Assembly (NCBI RefSeq): GCF_004682015.1
Contig: NZ_SMLM01000002.1
Location: 620,001-684,000, forward strand
Direction of reading: 5' to 3'
DNA: 64,000 nucleotides
Origin: Ramlibacter henchirensis
GTDB taxonomy: Bacteria; Pseudomonadota; Gammaproteobacteria; Burkholderiales; Burkholderiaceae_C
The notes below the pieces were generated by a model. The model worked only from the letters and a program-made list of their open reading frames with translations, was not told the DNA's origin and did not search any database. The position numbers and the translations under genes are program-made. Position 1 is the stretch's first letter. Each line of letters begins with the position of its first letter. Below, piece after piece: positions 63,478 through 64,000 of the stretch.

Positions 63478-64000
63478 ATGGCCAAGATCCGCACCACCCC
63501 GCTGCACAGCAATTTCGCCGTGCAGGTACACGCCCAGGTCATGGACCTGGTGGACGATCCCGACGCGATCGAGGAACTGAAAAGCCTCTGGCAGAAGTCG
63601 CCCGTGATGATCTTCCGCCGCCAGTCGCTGGAGGAATCGGAGCTGGTGCGCTTCACGGAGCACTTCGGCCGCTGCGAGACCACCGGCCGCAAGGACATCC
63701 AGTCGCCCTACCAGGAGCAGATCATCTACTTCAGCACGCTGAAGTACGCGGACGGCCGCTTCGTGGGCGGCTTCGCGGGCGGCGACGACGTGGACTGGCA
63801 CTCCGACCAGACCTACCAGGTGCGGCCCGCCACCGGCGCCATGCTGTTCGGCACCGAAGTCCCGCGCGACGGCGGCGACATCTACTGGGCCGACCAGTAC
63901 GGCGCGTGGGACCGCCTGCCCCGGGACGTGCAGCAGCTGATCGAGGGCAGGACCGGCGTCTACCGCTACGCCAAACGCTACGCGATGCTCAACGCGCTGG
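63478..64000 (+). CDS. TauD/TfdA-family 2-oxoglutarate dioxygenase, 3' end off the right edge
   Basis: From ATG 63478 the frame is open to the window edge (174 codons seen). The Fe(II) facial-triad start is His108-x-Asp110 in VDWHSDQTY. IRTTPLHSNFAVQV at the N-terminus and GTEVPRDGGDIYWADQY after the HxD are typical of TauD/TfdA. These enzymes use 2-oxoglutarate and oxygen to cleave sulfonates, aryloxyacetates and similar compounds. The C-terminal His and the Arg for 2-oxoglutarate are outside the window. Confidence 0.9.
   Translation, partial: MAKIRTTPLHSNFAVQVHAQVMDLVDDPDAIEELKSLWQKSPVMIFRRQSLEESELVRFTEHFGRCETTGRKDIQSPYQEQIIYFSTLKYADGRFVGGFAGGDDVDWHSDQTYQVRPATGAMLFGTEVPRDGGDIYWADQYGAWDRLPRDVQQLIEGRTGVYRYAKRYAMLNAL

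Overview
The window is very GC-rich, densely packed DNA with strong codon bias. It looks like the chromosome of a betaproteobacterium of the Burkholderiales (Comamonadaceae or Alcaligenaceae type). The evidence is six Bug-family (tripartite tricarboxylate) solute receptors with no membrane partners nearby, a betaproteobacterial-style TerC/manganese-riboswitch unit, and many acyl-CoA dehydrogenase, crotonase and class III CoA-transferase genes. No rRNA, tRNA, insertion sequence, prophage or CRISPR array was seen, and no gap longer than 300 bases lacks a gene.

Layout. (1) 1-7720: a GntR regulator (cut by the left edge) and an SDR run leftward. They diverge from a rightward operon of Bug receptor, CoA-transferase, crotonase, HMG-CoA-lyase family protein, acyl-CoA dehydrogenase (ACAD) and MmgE/PrpD protein, which reads as a complete route for a small branched dicarboxylic acid. 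(2) 7729-8678: a yybP-ykoY manganese riboswitch and its TerC-family gene. (3) 8656-48025: a large catabolic region for branched or substituted acyl-CoA compounds. It holds thiolase, SDRs, seven ACADs, an alpha-methylacyl-CoA racemase, FadB, four crotonases, a nitronate monooxygenase, an N-acyl-D-amino-acid deacylase relative, three APH-type kinases, a DUF6285 protein, four Bug receptors and a NitT/TauT-type ABC importer. A small toxin-antitoxin pair of lower GC sits inside it (38719-39851). (4) 48142-52779: an AtuA-like (DUF1446) protein and a 905-residue MalT/AlkS-like (LAL) activator. (5) 52810-60298: a LysR regulator diverging from a Rieske dioxygenase (alpha and beta) joined to a complete Liv-type ABC importer. 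(6) 60356-64000: an IclR regulator, an FMN 2-hydroxyacid dehydrogenase, a Bug receptor and a TauD/TfdA dioxygenase cut by the right edge.

The most striking signal is regulatory. Nine copies of a 16-bp palindrome, TCGTCG-N4-CGACGA, lie in front of nine transcription units between 10.7 and 48.1 kb. In eight of them a CCTASNNT element follows, 22 bases after the palindrome (23 in one case); the ninth has a weak match at 22. This puts the palindrome near -42, the place of a class II activator site, with no recognisable -35. The region therefore looks like one co-activated regulon of about 30 genes. The LAL protein at 50062-52779 is the best candidate activator in view, although that link is inferred.

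Inside the regulon, APH-type kinases are repeatedly paired with ACADs, two of which carry the DGPxEVH motif of ACAD10/11. A DUF6285 protein is also present. This matches the known logic of 4-hydroxyacyl-CoA catabolism (kinase, then phosphate-eliminating ACAD) and suggests that the region degrades 4-hydroxy or gamma-substituted branched acids.
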